NCBI GenBank assembly: GCA_019925795.1
Contig: CM034305.1
Location: 69,862,573 to 69,926,572, forward strand
Length of the DNA stretch: 64,000 nt
Source: Dendrobium chrysotoxum
Taxonomy: Eukaryota > Streptophyta > Magnoliopsida > Asparagales > Orchidaceae
Direction of reading: 5' to 3'
Position numbers and translations under genes: made by a program. Positions 61,293-64,000 of the stretch are shown here, piece by piece (position 1 is the first letter of the stretch; every line of letters starts with the position of its first letter). A model generated the notes under the pieces. That model was not told the origin of the DNA. It ran no database searches and saw nothing but the letters and a program-made list of their open reading frames with translations.

Positions 61293-62387
61293 ATGGCTGG
61301 TGGAAAAAGGTCCAGAGCACTTGTTGGTAGCTCATCTAGGCGGGCTATCGATCCTCATTTCACTGAGAAAGCTGATGAAGTGGCCTATAACTGCTATAAA
61401 ACTATTGGCATAACCCCCTCAAAGATTATCAATCAAATTGTTCTGAACTTTTAGGTCCTTGATATATTTGCTAGAATAACTCTTGGCTTCTTTCTTACAC
61501 TAGCCTTTCCATTTAATTTTGAACTCTTGTTTGAATTTTTCATCAACCTTCACATTAACAATGCTTTCACTGCCTTACAATCATATGTTAATCGAAGGCC
61601 TGTGGAGATTACCTATCAAGATTTTCATGAATTCCTTCACCTTTCTACCACTGGAGATAAGATCCATATCTTGGCTTCAGATCCTGATTTTAATTGGGCT
61701 CCTACTAACAATAATCTTAGGGAAACTAATGTCAACTACCATGTAGCCTAGGTCAACACCTTAGTTAAGGATGCCCGAACCATCCAGCATATCCTTCACA
61801 ATTCAATTATTCCTAAAGCTAGGGATTGGATTCATGTTATGCCTATTCTTTAACTTACAACTTACTACATCATGACTAATAGGGACTTTAATGTATCTGA
61901 TCTTATCATTCACTATGTTGAACATCTAACTTGCATTAAAGATCCTGGCCACAAAAGAAAGCCTAACCTAGCCCTAGGACATCTCATTGCCTTTATCCTT
62001 GAATCAAAATACAATCTTTAATTTCCAGCTCCACCTGATCACCAACCTATATTCTATTCTAATAACTCCCTTCACACCCTTCACAGTACTCATCGTCAAA
62101 ATGTGCGCAAGCAGCTTATGAAAGAGGAGGAAGAACTTATTCTTGCATTTTTCCCTATCTGCCAGCAGTCTCAGATTGAGCAGATGGTTCAGCGATTTGA
62201 TCAGTAAGAGGCTCATTTTGACTCCTACATAGCCAAGCAGCAGCATGATCGAGACTTAGCTCACTTTGACGTCTATGTAGCACAATAGCAGGACTAGTAG
62301 CATGACCAGAATATGGCCTGATTTGGAGATCAGTTTGCCTCTTTATACTGCTACTTTCAGCTACCACCACCTCCTCCTCCTGATTAG
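61293..62387 (+). pseudogene. Envelope-position ORF (putative plant transposon protein), nonsense-decayed
   Basis: From ATG 61293 one frame runs about 364 codons with nine internal stops and no frameshift. It starts MAGGKRSRALVGSSSRRAI and has FNFELLFEFFINLHINNAF, FHEFLHL, a long helical middle, RDFNVSDLIIHYVEH, then a Gln/His/Asp-rich C-terminal part and a Pro tract. The pattern is that of the uncharacterised plant-transposon-protein domain, the same family as the minus-strand ORF at 55300-56252. It lies between pol and the polypurine tract, where SIRE-type elements carry an envelope-like ORF. All internal stops (TAG, TAA, TGA) are one transition away from CAG, CAA or TGG codons. Confidence 0.7.
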
Positions 62388-62737
62388 GATCCCTATGGGT
62401 TCTAGTTTGTTTTGTTTCTGTTGATTGTCTATTTTTCTGTGATGTATCTACTCTATTCTATCTAGTGTTTTTCTTTTTTTCTTCTTTTTGTGATGTCAAA
62501 AAGGGGAGTAGTATGTTATTTACATTCTATGTTTTAGCGAAACTAGTTCTCTACTTAATTGTCTTATATTTTTACTTATATCTTGTATTTCCTTAAAAAT
62601 AAAAAAAGAAGAAAAGAGAAAAGAGATTTTTTTTAAATTTTCCTTACTTTCAAAATTTCACATTCTAAGGGGGAGTTTCAAAGAATGTCAAAAGCTTTTA
62701 ATATTTTTAAACAATAATGTTTGTCATCATAAAAAAA

Positions 62738-62751
62738 GGGGGAGATTATTG
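62738..62751 (+). other. Polypurine tract of the SIRE-like element
   Basis: AAAAAAAGGGGGAGAT just before the presumed 3' LTR. The AAAAAGGGGGAGATT form is the standard SIRE-type tract. A similar AAAAAGGGGAG (62500-62510) and GGGGGAG lie upstream. Confidence 0.75.
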
Positions 62752-64000
62752 TAAATTTGGGCCCAAGTACTGTGATTTTGATGATAATAAATATTATTAT
62801 TTTCTTATTACTGTTATTATTGCATATTTATTTTATTACCCTGCTCACTAATATTTCAGGTCCATAAGTTGACTGACAACATAAATCAGCTCAAGATTTG
62901 GTTGACTAGGGTTGAGTTTATTTATAATTTCAAATTCATGTACTTTTACCTTTCTTGAGTCAAATCATGTACCTGGTGGACACTAAGCTGAGTAAACCTT
63001 GCACACTAAAGGGAATAAGTTGGTGAGTTAGTGAAATTTGTAAATTTTAAACTCATCATACAATACGATTTATATCATACTAGATGATCAGTTAAAATAG
63101 AAAACCCTAATTAGGACACCTCTGTTAATTAAGAGTGATTAAACCAATCATACTGTGCGATCTATATCATACATGATGATCAGTTAAGATTATGAAAAAT
63201 AGCCGCCAATCACAATTTAGGTAATATTTTAATATTCAATTTTTTGATCTAATCATATAGGATGATGTGAATCTTACTAGATGATTTATGATAATCATGC
63301 CTAAATTGATCCTGTGATTAAGGGACTAATTATGGTAGAATTCCTCGATCGGATCTTATAGGATGATCGGTGATGATCATATCGGATGACCCGAGAGATA
63401 CATGGGATGATACTTGATCGTCCTGCATCATCCCAAATGAAAAACCATAAATTTCCTCTAATCATACAGGTATATCATCCTAGATAATCCAAGGGATGTA
63501 TGGGATGATATTTAAATCATTGCCCATCATTGCCTTTTGTACTGGACGATCAGTACAGTATCTTGAACTAATCATACAGTATGATCACAGAATCATACTA
63601 GATGATCAAAATAAATTCTTAACATGGTCATACAGGGCAATATGGATCGTACTGGCTGAAAGGGTTATCTTGTACTAATTATACGAGATGATCTTTCAAT
63701 CATATTGGATGATCTTTGATGGCAAATTGAAAATTAGGGCTTCTTTTGGAGGCTCTCTATTTAATCTCTTACATTGTCTTGTGAGAATCTTTTACTATTT
63801 TCTTATCTTGAGAGAGAGCTTAGAGAAGGAAAAGAAGGAGTGCTTTGGGAGAGAATAAAGGGTAAGATTCTTGTGAGGGAGAGTTTGTGATGGTTTCACA
63901 AAGGTTACTCCAAGTAAGTTTCCATTATCTTCTTTAAGCTGCTTTCTTAATTTCTTGGTGCATGGATCTAGGGAGACACTCTTCAGCATCAGATCCAAGT
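62752..64000 (+). repeat. 3' LTR of the SIRE-like element (runs off the window)
   Basis: Starts after the polypurine tract with TATTGTAAATTTGGGCCC and TTTTGATGATAATAAA. It then carries the palindrome array (63054-63714), a TATA-like CTATTTAATC (63757-63766) and a purine-rich GAGAGAGAGC leader, in the same order as 48082-48760. The rest lies beyond 64000. Confidence 0.7.
63054..63714. repeat. CpG-palindrome array in the 3' LTR (SIRE-like)
   Basis: About eight paired units of the type AATCATACAGTATGATC followed by AATCATACTAGATGATC, spaced roughly 60-100 bp. Most CpG sites of the inferred parent motif are now TpG or CpA. Confidence 0.75.

Overview
The window is nuclear DNA of a flowering plant, most likely a dicot with a TE-rich genome. 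The evidence is GT-AG introns in a plant-type gene, Tat/Ogre-type and Athila-type Ty3/gypsy elements, a SIRE-type Ty1/copia element, an RTE-clade LINE ending in (TTG)n, MITEs, an NB-ARC resistance-gene fragment, and AT-rich intergenic sequence with long (TA)n tracts. No bacterial operon, CRISPR array, rRNA or tRNA gene was seen.

Layout. (1) 1-46633: the 3' part of one plus-strand protein gene, an FAD-dependent monooxygenase of the PHBH fold. It is split over six clear exons (2606-2780, 33826-33938, 34017-34113, 34265-34481, 34790-34952, 46226-46633). All join in compatible phase to give 390 residues ending at a TAA. Its N-terminal exons lie mostly upstream of the window. One intron is 31.0 kb and another 11.3 kb, because both are packed with transposable elements.

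(2) The 31-kb intron holds a 20.8-kb Tat/Ogre-lineage LTR retrotransposon at 3450-24282. It has a perfect 5-bp target-site duplication (AAAGA), 4.9- and 4.6-kb LTRs, a tRNA-Arg-type primer site, gag, protease, RT-RNase H, a second archaeal-type RNase H, integrase, and three families of repeats before the 3' LTR. Its coding region is broken by many stops and frameshifts. The same intron also holds a truncated related LTR (about 25613-27600), an antisense NB-ARC fragment cut at its P-loop (28249-28790), an antisense Tat-type LTR remnant (about 28791-30660), an unclassified repeat-containing segment (31399-32390) and a 5'-truncated RTE LINE (32763-33640).

(3) The 11-kb intron holds an antisense Tat-type LTR fragment (35858-37703), a long plus-strand LTR with an internally duplicated body (37704-43631) and a hairpin MITE (44626-44948).

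(4) Downstream of the gene, 47980-64000 is a nest of decayed elements. A SIRE-like copia element starts with an LTR at about 47980-49449. Its gag/RT remains lie at 49450-51974 and are joined to a stray gypsy RT piece. A minus-strand Athila-like element without pol (52485-60259, TSD CTACA/CTACC) is inserted in it and itself carries a 192-bp Mutator-like MITE with a perfect 9-bp TSD. The copia-type 3' end then resumes with an envelope-position ORF (61293-62387), a polypurine tract and a 3' LTR running off the window.

The most interesting signals are: the gene spanning more than 44 kb of nested heterochromatin-type DNA with every exon open; two independent families of repeated hairpins in the Tat element whose arms change together; and an array of eroded CpG palindromes that precedes a TATA-like sequence both in the copia LTRs and in front of the internal envelope-position ORF.
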